From: JOPF133 sp052144935 | Lineage (GTDB): Bacteria; Acidobacteriota; Terriglobia; Bryobacterales; Bryobacteraceae | Assembly: GCA_052144935.1 (NCBI GenBank) | Contig: JBKQPR010000344.1 | Location: 24,692-88,691, forward strand | Direction of reading: 5' to 3' | DNA length: 64,000 nt | Shown here: in pieces, positions 7,697-16,649 of the stretch | Position numbering within the stretch: position 1 is the first letter of the stretch | How the letters are laid out: each line of letters begins with the position of its first letter | Position numbers and translations under genes: made by a program | Notes under the pieces: generated by a model | The model's input: the letters and a program-made list of their open reading frames with translations, nothing else | Database searches by the model: none | What the model was told of the DNA's origin: nothing

Positions 7697-9073
7697 TCAC
7701 CCAGCCGACCGGCGGCTGTCGCCGTCGTTTGCGCGCCCCCGCAGGCGATTGCCGCCCCACCAGGCCACAAAACCGAGAGCGATCAGCAGCGCGCCGAACT
7801 CCAGGGCGTTGATCGGCCCGACCGGTTCGGCCTGGTTCCGTACCACGGTCAGCACCAGCAGCGCCAGAGGAAAGATCCCCAGGGCCACCGCGCCCACGAG
7901 GCCGCCCGGCACGCGGTAGGGCCGGTCTAGCGCCGGCTCGCGGATTCGCAGCGCCACCAGCGCGGCGAACTGCAGCAGGATGCTCAGGCCGGTCAGCAGC
8001 ACGTCGAGCAGGATGAGCTTGGTGAAGCTGAATTGCAGGCAGGCGGCCCAGGCGATGGCACAGGCCACGATGGCGGCCCAGGGCGCGTCCGTGCGGGGAT
8101 TGCGGCGCGCCAGCAGTTTCGGCAGGTAGCCATCCTCCGCCATCACCGCGGGCAGGCGGGAGAGCGCCATGGTCAGCGCATTGAGCGTGCCGGCGGCGCC
8201 GACCATCCCGCCAATCGTGATGGCCACCGCCAGAATCGCCCCGGCCGCGCCGCCGAGGACCGCGCGCCCCACATCCGCCCATCCGCCGGTCGACCAGGAA
8301 TTGGGGTCCAGGCCGGTGGCCGCCACGGCGCCGACGGGCACCACGTAGCTGATCGCCACCAGCGTGACCGCGCTCGCCATGGCCAGAGGGTAGGTGCGCT
8401 GCGGATTCTCCACTTCGCCCGCGACGGTGGAAGTGTTGTCCCAGCCCATGTAATTCCACATGGCCACCAGGATGCCCCCGAGGAAATCCACGTTGCGGAG
8501 CGGAACGGGGTGCCCACTCGGCCCGCCGACCGCGCCTACCCGATGCGCCACCGCGTAGACCGAGAGCACCGCGAAGGGCGCCAGTAGTACGACGCCCATC
8601 AGCACGGAGCTATCGCCGATAGTGCGCGCCCCCAGCAGGTTCCAGGCGGCCGACGCGGCGATCAGACCCACGCCGATCCAGAAGCCCCGGCTGCCGGCCG
8701 TGACCGCCGGGGCGAAATGGCCCAGGTAGCCCACGAACAGCGTCGGGTAGATGGCCATATCGAAGATACTGCCCACCAGCGACAGCCAGGCCTCCTGAAA
8801 TCCCCAGAAAGGACCCATGGCGCGGCCCACCCAGGCGTAGTATCCGCCCTCTTTCGGCAGTGTGCTGGCCATTTCGCTGACCATCAGGGCGGTGGGCAAG
8901 GCCCAGATCAGCGGGGTGACCAGGAGGATCAGGATGGCGCCCGCGTAACCCGCCTTGGAAACGATGTCTTCCAAGCCGAAGGGGCCGCCCGCCACGATAA
9001 AGTAAGTGGCCGCGATCAGCGGCAGCAGCGTGAGCTTGCGAGGCGCGGGAGTGGAAACGGCGGCAGTGGACAC
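7697..9073 (-). CDS. APC-superfamily amino acid permease
   Basis: 458 residues with about 12 hydrophobic helices. The first helix region 'LLPLIAATYFIVAGGPFGLEDIV' carries the G-G/P-F-G substrate loop of APC transporters, and 'YYAWVGRAMGPFWGF' follows as in the family. 'GEVENPQRTYPLAM' in the middle is the conserved loop after helix 6. It should import an amino acid or amine in exchange or with protons; the substrate is not deducible. The start ATG at 9073 precedes a Thr/Ser-rich cytoplasmic tail. Confidence 0.88.
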   Translation of the reverse strand: MSTAAVSTPAPRKLTLLPLIAATYFIVAGGPFGLEDIVSKAGYAGAILILLVTPLIWALPTALMVSEMASTLPKEGGYYAWVGRAMGPFWGFQEAWLSLVGSIFDMAIYPTLFVGYLGHFAPAVTAGSRGFWIGVGLIAASAAWNLLGARTIGDSSVLMGVVLLAPFAVLSVYAVAHRVGAVGGPSGHPVPLRNVDFLGGILVAMWNYMGWDNTSTVAGEVENPQRTYPLAMASAVTLVAISYVVPVGAVAATGLDPNSWSTGGWADVGRAVLGGAAGAILAVAITIGGMVGAAGTLNALTMALSRLPAVMAEDGYLPKLLARRNPRTDAPWAAIVACAIAWAACLQFSFTKLILLDVLLTGLSILLQFAALVALRIREPALDRPYRVPGGLVGAVALGIFPLALLVLTVVRNQAEPVGPINALEFGALLIALGFVAWWGGNRLRGRANDGDSRRSAG

Positions 9074-9308
9074 TGATTCGCAGGATAGTACAGTTGCCGT
9101 GGTTTGTGCGCTCTGAAAATGACTCGCCGGTTAGGCCCGATACTCCGCGCTCATTTGCCAGTCTTTGCGCGCGTCGTTACGATATGGCCTGGTGGTGGTG
9201 TAGCGCAGCAATTCGTCTCTCCCAAACCGGGTATCGCCTCCGCCGTGTCACTGCGTCATCGTGCTCGGATTCCAAAAGGGCGCCATGCAGGTGCCCCGAT
9301 CGCTTCGA

Positions 9309-9615
9309 CACCTCGGCGATTACCTGGACCTCCCCTTCATCCGCACCGCTGAGGACGATCGGCGGGAAATCGGGATTGATGGGCTTCAGCGTAATCTTCC
9401 GGTGACGCCGTGAGTCGCCGGTATTGGTTTTCTCGCTCTCGTAGAGCTTGACGGTGTAGCGCTCGCCCGTTTCAGGGTCGGCGGCATCGCGCAACTGGAC
9501 GAGGACGATCTTGCCCTGGCGAGCGCCGGTTACCGGGGCGGCCAAGAGACAGTAGGAGGAGTCGGGGATGGTGGGCGCCATGGATTTGCCACCACTTGCG
9601 CGACGAACATGCCAG
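9309..9615 (-). pseudogene. S24-family (LexA-type) peptidase domain, frameshifted
   Basis: Read on the minus strand, 'GMFVAQVV' in one frame joins 'GKSMAPTIPDSSYCLL' in the next. A single missing G in the GTGGTGGCAAATCC run breaks the frame. The catalytic Ser is in GKSMAP and the Lys in 'RYTVKLYESEK'. The domain ends at 'VQVIAEV', after which the frame runs on into meaningless residues to 9177. No DNA-binding helix-turn-helix is attached. The domain type is clear; the gene is decayed or mis-sequenced. Confidence 0.7.
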
Positions 9616-9744
9616 GGCGCAGTCGCACCTGCAATGCAGCAATCCACCTGCGATCTCTGCTGGACAGGTGTTTCCGCCATGCCGGACCTCCGGCGCCAAT
9701 TGTACTAAGCCTGCGGAAACAGAAAGTGTTGGGTGCCCGCGCGT

Positions 9745-9864
9745 CAATCCGTTCCCGGCCAAGCCGGAAGGAATCCTGGGAGCGATACACCTCACCCATC
9801 CCGCCCGTCCCCGAGCCGGGCAAATCTGGTACAGTCCAATCAATGTGCCCGGAGCCAGCGCCAT
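9745..9864 (-). pseudogene. N-terminal scrap of a Hanks-type Ser/Thr protein kinase, frameshifted
   Basis: From ATG 9864 the minus strand reads MALAPGTLIGLYQI, the usual opening of PknB-like kinases. In a shifted frame 'GSGTGGMGEVYRSQDSFRLG' follows, the glycine-rich loop. The catalytic core is missing; the sequence passes into the S24 peptidase remnant. It is a deletion fusion of two dead genes. Confidence 0.6.
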
Positions 9865-9900
9865 CGGTTCATTCTAAGATAATCGGTTCATTCTAAGATA
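9863..9900. repeat. Perfect 19-bp tandem duplication
   Basis: ATCGGTTCATTCTAAGATA occurs twice head to tail (9863-9881 and 9882-9900), between the kinase remnant and the DUF4185-like gene. The unit contains TAGAAT on the minus strand, so it may have duplicated a -10 element. The next bases (9905-9940) hold GTGTCCATTCGTGTCCATCC, itself repetitive. Confidence 0.85.
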
Positions 9901-9915
9901 AGTCGAGAGCGATCC

Positions 9916-11955
9916 GTGTCCATTCGTGTCCATCCGTGGCTGGTCTTTGCCTGGTTAACCATCGCCGCTTTCCCAAAAGCTGTGATCGCCCAGTCCACCG
10001 ACCCCGTCTGGGTGAACGGCTCCACGCAAAAAGTCTGCCAGCCCAACGGCGAGGACGACTACCAGACCGGGCAGCCCACGGTCAGCCAAACCCAAACCAA
10101 CTACGGCCTGGTAGGAGACGACCTGGGCGCCTCCTTCGAGCACGACGGTAAGCTCTGGTTCATGTTCGGCGACACCAATCCCACCGCCACGTTCGACGGC
10201 AAGCCCAACGCGCAGACCGATCCGCCGCGAACGCCCCCGGACAATGATGCGATCGGGTTCACCTCCGGCACTAACATCGCCCCATGCCTCAAGCTGGACT
10301 TCGTGCGCGATTCCATCGGCGCCTACCAAAGCCCTGTGGTGCTGAACGCGCAAGGCCAGCCCGCCGTCACGCTGGGCGATTTCGAAGTGCCCCTGGCGGG
10401 TATCGACGAGGCCGGGCGCATGTTCGTGATGTTTGCCACCGACAACAATATGCCGGCCGGCGGCGGCCCGGGCTTTTCCACTCGCTCCGTAATGGCCGTT
10501 TCCGATGACGATGGGGTCAGCTACCAATACCTCTACGACTTCTCCGCGCCCTCGTGCTCCTTCTGCAATGGCGCTAAATTCGTCAGCGTCGCCATCGTTG
10601 GCTGGACCGATGGCTACGTCTACTTTTGGGGCTCCGCGGGCGGCACTGGCTACCGCAATAGTCCCGTGTACCTGGCGCGCAAGCTGGCTACTACGCTGGC
10701 TATGCCGGGAGGCATCCAATATTTCACCGGTCTGGCCGCGGACGGCGTGACGCCCAACTGGGCCACCGCCGAATCCGGCGCGGTGCAGTTGTTCCAGGAT
10801 TTCGACGGCACGCCCCCCGTGCCCACCAACTGCACCGGAGAATTGGGCGTCGATTACAACACCGTCCTCCAGCGCTGGGTCATTCTCTATAACTGCTTGA
10901 ACCGAACCGCGGCCACCCCCAACGGGGTCCTCATGCGGTTCGCCCCCCAGCCCTGGGGCCCGTGGGGCGCTCCGCAGACCATCTTCAATGAAACGCGCGA
11001 CCGCGGAGTTTGCTCCTTCATTCATCGCGCGGTGACGGCCGCCAGTCCGGCGTGCGATCAGGTCGGCAATCCCGGCCGTGAAGCCACCCAGGGCGGCGGC
11101 TACGGTCCTTACTTCATATCCATGTTCACGACCGGCGACGCGGCGTCCGGCACGTCCACGTTTTACTTCATGATGTCCACCTGGAACCCGTATATCGAGG
11201 TCATCATGACGGCCACCATTCAAAGCGCCGGTTCCACCGCGCCGGTCATAGGCCTGGTAGCCAACGCCGAGGGCGAAAGCGCCACCATTGCGCCCAATAC
11301 CTGGATCGAGATTAAGGGGTCCAATCTGTCCAAGCCGGGAGACACGCGAATCTGGCAGGGTTCCGACTTCGTGGGCAACCAGATGCCCACGCAACTGGAC
11401 GGCGTCAGCGTCACGGTGAACGGCAAACCCGCCTATGTGTACTACATCAGCCCCACGCAAGTGGATGTGTTGACGCCCCCGGGCGCGCTGTCGGGCCAGG
11501 TGCAAGTGGTGCTGACGTACAACGGCCGGAGCGCGGCCTACACGGCTGCGGCTCGGCCGGCTTCGCCCTCATTTTTTGTCCTGGACACCGCCGGGGATGT
11601 GGCCGCCGAGCATGCCAACGGAAGCTTGATCGGCGCAATCACGCTATATCCTGGACAGAGCACTCCCGCCAAGCCGGGCGAAACCATCGTGCTCTACGCC
11701 AATGGATTTGGGCAAACCACCGTTCCGGTGGCCGGCGGCTCGACTACGCAATCCGGCACGTTGACTCCGGCCCCCACGGTTCAAATCGGGGGCGTGGCGG
11801 CAACGGTAATCTTCGCCGGCCTCAACGGCGCTCCCGGCGAGTACCAATTCAACGTAGTCGTGCCTCCCGGCACACCGGATGGAAATCAACCGGTTACCGC
11901 GACCCTCAACGGCGTTACCACGCCAGGCAATGCCATGATCGCGGTGCAGCGGTAA
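9916..11955 (+). CDS. Secreted DUF4185-like protein with C-terminal IPT/TIG-like module
   Basis: 679 residues from GTG 9916 with a signal peptide ending at 'AVIAQ' (residue 26). The N-terminal 420 residues look like a five-bladed propeller hydrolase-like DUF4185 domain: 'GDDLGASFEHDGKLWFMFGD', repeated aromatic strands and 'ITLYPGQ'. From about residue 440 the protein carries the module found on many Bryobacteraceae secreted proteins ('ANAEGESATIAPNTWIEIKG', 'VDVLTPPG', 'LYANGFGQT', 'GEYQFNVVVPPGTPDG'). It probably acts outside the cell on polysaccharide, by analogy only. Start-site DNA is a repetitive TCCATYCGTG tract, so the true start could differ slightly. Confidence 0.75.
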   Translation: MSIRVHPWLVFAWLTIAAFPKAVIAQSTDPVWVNGSTQKVCQPNGEDDYQTGQPTVSQTQTNYGLVGDDLGASFEHDGKLWFMFGDTNPTATFDGKPNAQTDPPRTPPDNDAIGFTSGTNIAPCLKLDFVRDSIGAYQSPVVLNAQGQPAVTLGDFEVPLAGIDEAGRMFVMFATDNNMPAGGGPGFSTRSVMAVSDDDGVSYQYLYDFSAPSCSFCNGAKFVSVAIVGWTDGYVYFWGSAGGTGYRNSPVYLARKLATTLAMPGGIQYFTGLAADGVTPNWATAESGAVQLFQDFDGTPPVPTNCTGELGVDYNTVLQRWVILYNCLNRTAATPNGVLMRFAPQPWGPWGAPQTIFNETRDRGVCSFIHRAVTAASPACDQVGNPGREATQGGGYGPYFISMFTTGDAASGTSTFYFMMSTWNPYIEVIMTATIQSAGSTAPVIGLVANAEGESATIAPNTWIEIKGSNLSKPGDTRIWQGSDFVGNQMPTQLDGVSVTVNGKPAYVYYISPTQVDVLTPPGALSGQVQVVLTYNGRSAAYTAAARPASPSFFVLDTAGDVAAEHANGSLIGAITLYPGQSTPAKPGETIVLYANGFGQTTVPVAGGSTTQSGTLTPAPTVQIGGVAATVIFAGLNGAPGEYQFNVVVPPGTPDGNQPVTATLNGVTTPGNAMIAVQR

Positions 11956-12049
11956 TTCTCGCCAAGACGGTAATCGACCGGCGGCACTCTGCCTTGGCCA
12001 CCAGCGCCTGCTGCTGCCAGGAGGGCTTCGAAGGCCGGGCTTGGCGAAC

Positions 12050-13777
12050 TCAATGGTATCGGTAGAGCTTGACTCGCTGGATGGGGCCGTTGTTGCCCAT
12101 GGCTCCAATCCGCACGGTTTTCCCCTGGCTGTTCTCGTCGCCGTTCAGACGGCGTCCGGCAACCCAGCGTCCGTTCGTAAACGTGCCTTCCTCCACGTAG
12201 GCGATCCCGGCGATCGGCGGCCCTGGCGAGTTTGGAGAAAAGCTAACATTCACTCCGCCACTGCCGGCGACCAGGTATTCATCCGGTCCCATTGAAATAA
12301 TGAGCGCCGAGGAGCGCTCCGGCAACTGAGGCGCACCCGGCGGCCCTGGCGGGGCCGGCGCGGCTGCGGTTGCGGCCGCCGGTGCGGGAGCGGGCGGAGG
12401 CGCCGGCCGGCGGAAACGCGGGCGGCTCAGCTCCACCTTATAATTCCCCAGCACAATCGTCTGCGGCGGACCGTCGCCGGCTAACACCACCCCCGCCATC
12501 GTGCCCTTCCCCATATGTTCCAGTATCAAGGGTGCGAGCTGGCTGATGATGTCATAGCTCCTGGTGAGCGGCAGCTTCTCAGGCGGCGTCATCTCGCCCC
12601 CGCCCCTCGGCATGCCGAGCGAGTCGATCGCAAACGGTGAGAAAGCTGTGGCGCCGTGCTGCCCGAACGCGTAAAACACGTTGACGTCGGCGGTCTGCGC
12701 ACTGGTCTCGGCGATGAACAGCGGGTTTCCGGAACGGTGATACTTCTCGGCCATCTCCGTGAAACTGGCGGAGTAGATGTCCGGGGCATAAGCGTCGATC
12801 TGCGGCGCGCCGGCCTGCCAGATGTCCATCACCTGGGGCTCGGCGCCGCCACTCGGCCAATCGCCAGGCTTGCGGTCCGGTCCGGAAAGCCACACGTTCG
12901 CGTACATCGGCAACCGATATTCGGCTTTGCCCGCGGCCGTCACGTGGTTGACGTAGCGCGCGTAGTTCCAGGCCATGAAGATTTCGTCCGTGGCCGGTCC
13001 CTTACCAAAAATCTGCTCCCAGGTACCGGCTGTCTTTCCGCCGGCGGCCTGCCACAGCTTGTGGAGGTCGGGGAACAATTCGTCCCCGCACTGTTGCAAG
13101 TGATCCATCAACTCCTTGGGGACCTGCTCCGCGAACGCCTTGTCCGCCGCCTCGGACCGGTCGCGCGAGTCGCCCAGCACGCCCACTTCGTTCTCCACCT
13201 GCATCATGATGACCGTGTGCTGGGCATCCACTTGCTTGATGTGCCGCATCAGGGCCGCGAAGGCGCGAGCGTCTGCATCACCGTTTGCGGTGCCGAAGGT
13301 CGAAAGGATTTCGAGGCCCTTGCCTTCTTTATCCTGAACCCGCGGGAAGCGGTCCTGGCTGGTCTTTACCCAAACCGGGATGTAGCTGGACATGCCGTTC
13401 TTCCAGCTCCCGAACCACAGGAACACGAGGCGCAGATGGTTGCCCCCGGCCTCCCGGATTTGGCCGTCCACCAGGCTGAAGTCGAACTTGCCCTCCTCGG
13501 GCTCCATCATTTCCCAGTAGACCGGTGTCAGGACCGTGTTGATGTGCATGGCCACAAGGCGTGACCAGATCGGCTTCAGGTACTCCAAACTGGAGGCGCT
13601 GGAGTTGTGCAGTTCCGCCGCCAGCATCAGGAACGGCTTGCCGTCAACAATCATCTGGGTAGCCGTGCCCTGTTTCTGCAATCGGGGGATCGCAGAGGTT
13701 GATTTTGTTTGGGAGCGTGCCGCTATGAAGACAAACGAGCCTATGGCCACGCAATAAGTGAGAATTCGAAATTTCAT
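12050..13777 (-). CDS. Secreted GH35-like beta-galactosidase (DUF5597 type)
   Basis: 575 residues from ATG 13777, which follows GAGGTGAC at the right spacing; the longer open frame upstream is not supported. A signal peptide (about 24 residues) is followed by a TIM-barrel. 'GKPFLMLAAELHNSSAS', 'PVYWEMMEPEEGKFDF', the acid/base region 'VIMMQVENEVGVLG' and the nucleophile region 'PLFIAETSAQT' match GH35 beta-galactosidases of the DUF5597 subgroup. A Pro/Ala-rich linker near residue 475 precedes a C-terminal beta domain. It should release galactose-type sugars in the periplasm or outside. Confidence 0.82.
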   Translation of the reverse strand: MKFRILTYCVAIGSFVFIAARSQTKSTSAIPRLQKQGTATQMIVDGKPFLMLAAELHNSSASSLEYLKPIWSRLVAMHINTVLTPVYWEMMEPEEGKFDFSLVDGQIREAGGNHLRLVFLWFGSWKNGMSSYIPVWVKTSQDRFPRVQDKEGKGLEILSTFGTANGDADARAFAALMRHIKQVDAQHTVIMMQVENEVGVLGDSRDRSEAADKAFAEQVPKELMDHLQQCGDELFPDLHKLWQAAGGKTAGTWEQIFGKGPATDEIFMAWNYARYVNHVTAAGKAEYRLPMYANVWLSGPDRKPGDWPSGGAEPQVMDIWQAGAPQIDAYAPDIYSASFTEMAEKYHRSGNPLFIAETSAQTADVNVFYAFGQHGATAFSPFAIDSLGMPRGGGEMTPPEKLPLTRSYDIISQLAPLILEHMGKGTMAGVVLAGDGPPQTIVLGNYKVELSRPRFRRPAPPPAPAPAAATAAAPAPPGPPGAPQLPERSSALIISMGPDEYLVAGSGGVNVSFSPNSPGPPIAGIAYVEEGTFTNGRWVAGRRLNGDENSQGKTVRIGAMGNNGPIQRVKLYRYH

Positions 13778-14396
13778 GCTTGTCACCTCGCAAATAATGG
13801 GGAGACGCGCCGAATCGCGCGTCCACGGCGAAGAGATGAACGGGAATGCCGCTCTGGCCACCCCGTTCCATGGTGAGGCAAAAACCTCGCGGTTTCCATT
13901 TTGAGGTCCCCGGACCTTGCCGGCTCTCGTTTCGGCCATCCGCCAGCGGCGCGTGGGCAATGCCTGCAACGGCGCGCGAATCTCCCGGTCAACGCGCTCC
14001 CATTCTGGATGTTCGCGTCAGGCCGAAAGGCGCAACAGTGCAAACCGGGCATTGAAAGCAATGGCGTTATTCTCTCGCGCGCGCGTAGGGGTGTCGCCTT
14101 TTGTTCCAGTTTCGCCCCCCGCTGGCCAAGAAGGCTGGTGGTCAACGGGGTCGCAATGGCAGCGATCCGGAGTAAGTCCACGGCTGTCATGGTGCGGCAT
14201 TTCTCAACAGACTGGCCGGGTCGAGACTTGAAAATTGTCTATTGAGACCCCTTAATCCTATAATGTGTTGAAATCTACGTCAAGCTGCGAAAAAACTAAC
14301 TGCTGTCGGGCAGAAAACGGCCAAGCCGTACCAGCTAGTGATCGTCTGATTGCGGCCATGGCCCAGCGTCACGGCTGGCAGGTAATGACCGGGAGT
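13778..14396. other. Gene-poor stretch with a PIN-toxin C-terminal scrap
   Basis: No intact gene is visible. At 14322-14390 (+) the frame reads 'GQAVPASDRLIAAMAQRHGW' then 'QVMT', which resembles the end of VapC-type PIN toxins (D-x-L-I-A-A-x-A-x-x-H-G). It is too short to be functional. The rest of the stretch shows only stop-rich short frames. Confidence 0.4.
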
Positions 14397-14501
14397 GGGT
14401 ATCCCTTTCACTCAGCCGCCGCTTCGCCGGGTAGCGCAGGTTGCGACGCGTGGGCTACCGCGCCACAAGATCTGGTGGTCGGGTGAGTCAAGGGGATACC
14501 C
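14397..14501. repeat. 105-bp element with 18-bp inverted ends
   Basis: GGGTATCCCTTTCACTCA at 14397-14414 pairs with TGAGTCAAGGGGATACCC at 14484-14501 (16 of 18). The inside contains a second imperfect palindrome around CGGGTAGCGC and GTGGGCTACCGC. This is the architecture of a MITE or REP-type element. No target-site duplication was recognised. Confidence 0.55.
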
Positions 14502-14713
14502 AGTTGACCGGGAAATACCGCTCGCTTCGAGCGCACCGGCGTGTTACTTGTCAATCCCTGGTGCGGCTAGGCGGACTGGCCGACGACGGGGCGATGGTCG
14601 TCTTGACCGCTCTTGCCCCGGTTGACCGGCGTCGGGCCGCCCGCCCCGCCGCGGGCGGCGGTATACTCCGTAGACCAGGCGCCACCAGGCATCGGGGGGA
14701 GGAGACCGCGGCT

Positions 14714-15925
14714 TTGTCATGGTATCGCGAGATCGAACGCCGCCAGTGGCGCGTGCTCGTGGCCGCGCAGCTCGGCTGGATTCTCAACGCCATGGACGTG
14801 CTGCTCTTCTCCTTCGCCCTCACCACCATTCGCGCCGAATTCCGGTTGAGCTCCGCCGCGGCGGGCGCCCTGGCCGCCGTCCCGATGGTCACCTCCGCCA
14901 TTGGCGGCCTGCTGTTCGGTTACCTCTCGGACCGCTATGGGCGGGCCCGCGCGCTCTCCTGGTCGATTCTTTTCTTCTCCGTCTTCACGGCCCTCACCGC
15001 TACGGCGCACTCGGTCGCGGAACTGGTCCTGTGGCGCGCCATCGTCGGAATCGGGCTGGGCGGTGAATGGGCGGCCGGGTCCGTGCTGGTGGCCGAGACC
15101 TGGCCTGTCCGGCACCGCGCCAAGGGGATCGGGCTGATGCAATCGGGCTGGGCCCTCGGCTATATGGCGGCGGCCATTCTGGCGGCTGTGGCGCTGCCCC
15201 GCTGGGGATGGCGCCCGCTGTTCCTGCTGGGTTTTCTTCCTGCGCTGTTCACCTGGTGGATTCGCCGCAACATCCCCGAACCCCAGGTCTGGCGCAAGGC
15301 GGCGGCGGAATCGCCCGCTCGGCCCACCGCCCTGCTGCACTCTCCCCTGCGCGGCCGCCTGGTCCTGCTCACCACCCTCTGCTGCTGCCTGCTGTTCGGC
15401 TACTGGGGCCTGTTCACCTGGATTCCCGCCTACCTTTCCAGCCCGGTGGAGCGGGGCGGCCTGGGCCTTAGCATCGTGCGCACGTCGGCGTGGATTCTGC
15501 CCATGCAGGCCGGCGCCTTCTTTGGATATATTCTGTTCGGCTTCTTCGCCGACCGCGTGGGCCGCCGCGCCGCGCTCGTGACGTTTGTGCTGATCACCGC
15601 CGCGCTCGTGCCGGTCTATGGCCTGTGCGGCAGGAGCGCCGCCGTGCTGCTGATTGCCGGCCCGCTGATCGGCTTCTTCGGCCACGGCTATTTCAGCTCG
15701 CTGGGGGTGATCGCCGCCGAGATGTTCCCTCCCGGCGTGCGCAACACCGCGCAGGGCTTTTCCTATAACGTGGGCCGCGCCCTCAGCGCCCTGGCGCCGG
15801 CTACCGTAGGGGCGTTGGCCGACCGACACGGCATCGGCGCCGCGCTGGCCTTTACCTCCGTGCTATTCGCCGGCGCAGCCGCGGTCTCGCTGCGCATTCC
15901 GCAAGCGCCGCTGCGGCAGTCATGA
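14714..15925 (+). CDS. MFS transporter
   Basis: 403 residues. I chose TTG 14714 (M-S-W-Y-R-E) because GGGGGGAGGAG ends about nine bases upstream; the longer open frame before it is poor protein. Twelve hydrophobic helices are present with the MFS loop 'GYLSDRYGRARAL' after helix 2 and the repeated version 'GFFADRVGRRAALV' after helix 8. The motif 'GIGLGGEWAAGSVLVAE' is typical of the sugar/aromatic-acid:H+ symporter branch. Likely substrate: an organic acid or sugar acid, by family only. Confidence 0.88.
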   Translation: MSWYREIERRQWRVLVAAQLGWILNAMDVLLFSFALTTIRAEFRLSSAAAGALAAVPMVTSAIGGLLFGYLSDRYGRARALSWSILFFSVFTALTATAHSVAELVLWRAIVGIGLGGEWAAGSVLVAETWPVRHRAKGIGLMQSGWALGYMAAAILAAVALPRWGWRPLFLLGFLPALFTWWIRRNIPEPQVWRKAAAESPARPTALLHSPLRGRLVLLTTLCCCLLFGYWGLFTWIPAYLSSPVERGGLGLSIVRTSAWILPMQAGAFFGYILFGFFADRVGRRAALVTFVLITAALVPVYGLCGRSAAVLLIAGPLIGFFGHGYFSSLGVIAAEMFPPGVRNTAQGFSYNVGRALSALAPATVGALADRHGIGAALAFTSVLFAGAAAVSLRIPQAPLRQS

Positions 15926-16054
15926 CGGGCGCTGCCGGGAGCGCGCTTTGGAATTGCACCTCCAGCCCGGTTGCGACGACGCACCTCGGCTGCACGTTGG
16001 CCGGATCGACATACCCGGCGCCTGGCTGTACGCATTGAAGTCGCGTAGCTGCCG

Positions 16055-16412
16055 GCCCCAACACCGCCACGAACACGGCGGCGGGGTGCACTTCACCGCT
16101 CTGCGGATCGTGAATCGGAACAGCCAGACCAGTTGCAGGGTCGGATCCTTGTGCGTCTGCGGTTCCTGGTGGATCTCCTTCCAGTCCGGCTCCGGATGTT
16201 TCCGCCAAACAGCGGGATCGGGTCGTTGCGGAAACCGCGTTCGCTCCATCTGCTGGTCATCCCAGTTCTCCGGCAGTGGCCCTTCACGCCGGCCGCTTGG
16301 GCGGCGACACGTATTCGTGGACGGTGCTTTGCGAGATGTCACAACTGTGGGCGATCTGGTGCTGGCTCAATCCGAGGGAATGGAGCCGCAGAACCACCTT
16401 CAACTAGCGCAT
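16055..16412 (-). pseudogene. IS21-family transposase IstA remnant
   Basis: The minus strand starts M-R-stop-L-K and continues 'VVLRLHSLGLSQHQIAHS' with 'STVHEY', the IstA N-terminal helix-turn-helix. A frameshift leads to 'WDDQQMERTRFPQRPDPAVW' and 'PDWKEIHQ', and a third frame gives 'VPIHDPQSGEVHPAAVFVAV', the start of the DDE domain. So there is one internal stop (TAG) and at least two shifts or deletions. No istB and no terminal repeats were seen. Confidence 0.75.
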
Positions 16413-16618
16413 GGGCCGCTCTTCTGTGGCAACTGGAGCTCTCCACTTACCAGGGGAGTCCACTCGCCACGGCTGCCCTCCGCCGCCGTTCCAATCCGAT
16501 GCTAGCCCTCCGGAAGCTCCCTCCCTCTGGTGGTGGTCCCACCTTCCCCCACTACCCCCCCTCTGGTCGTGTCCGAAATCCAACGCAATCTTGGCACACG
16601 CCCCCCCCTCTCTTATGT

Positions 16619-16644
16619 TATAATTATTCACAGTTACGAATAAT
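16619..16644 (+). promoter_or_regulatory. argC promoter -10 and operator-like inverted repeat
   Basis: TATAAT at 16619-16624 is followed directly by the inverted repeat ATTATTC (16623-16629) / GAATAAT (16638-16644) with an 8-base spacer. The repeat covers the expected transcription start, the position of a repressor site. It resembles half-sites of arginine-repressor boxes but is not the canonical TGAAT-N-ATTCA order. The leader would be under 20 bases without a Shine-Dalgarno. Confidence 0.5.
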
Positions 16645-16649
16645 CAATC

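Noticed and set aside
16619..16644. Canonical ARG box
   Set aside because: Half-sites are in the opposite order from the TGAAT-N-ATTCA box, so I call it only operator-like.
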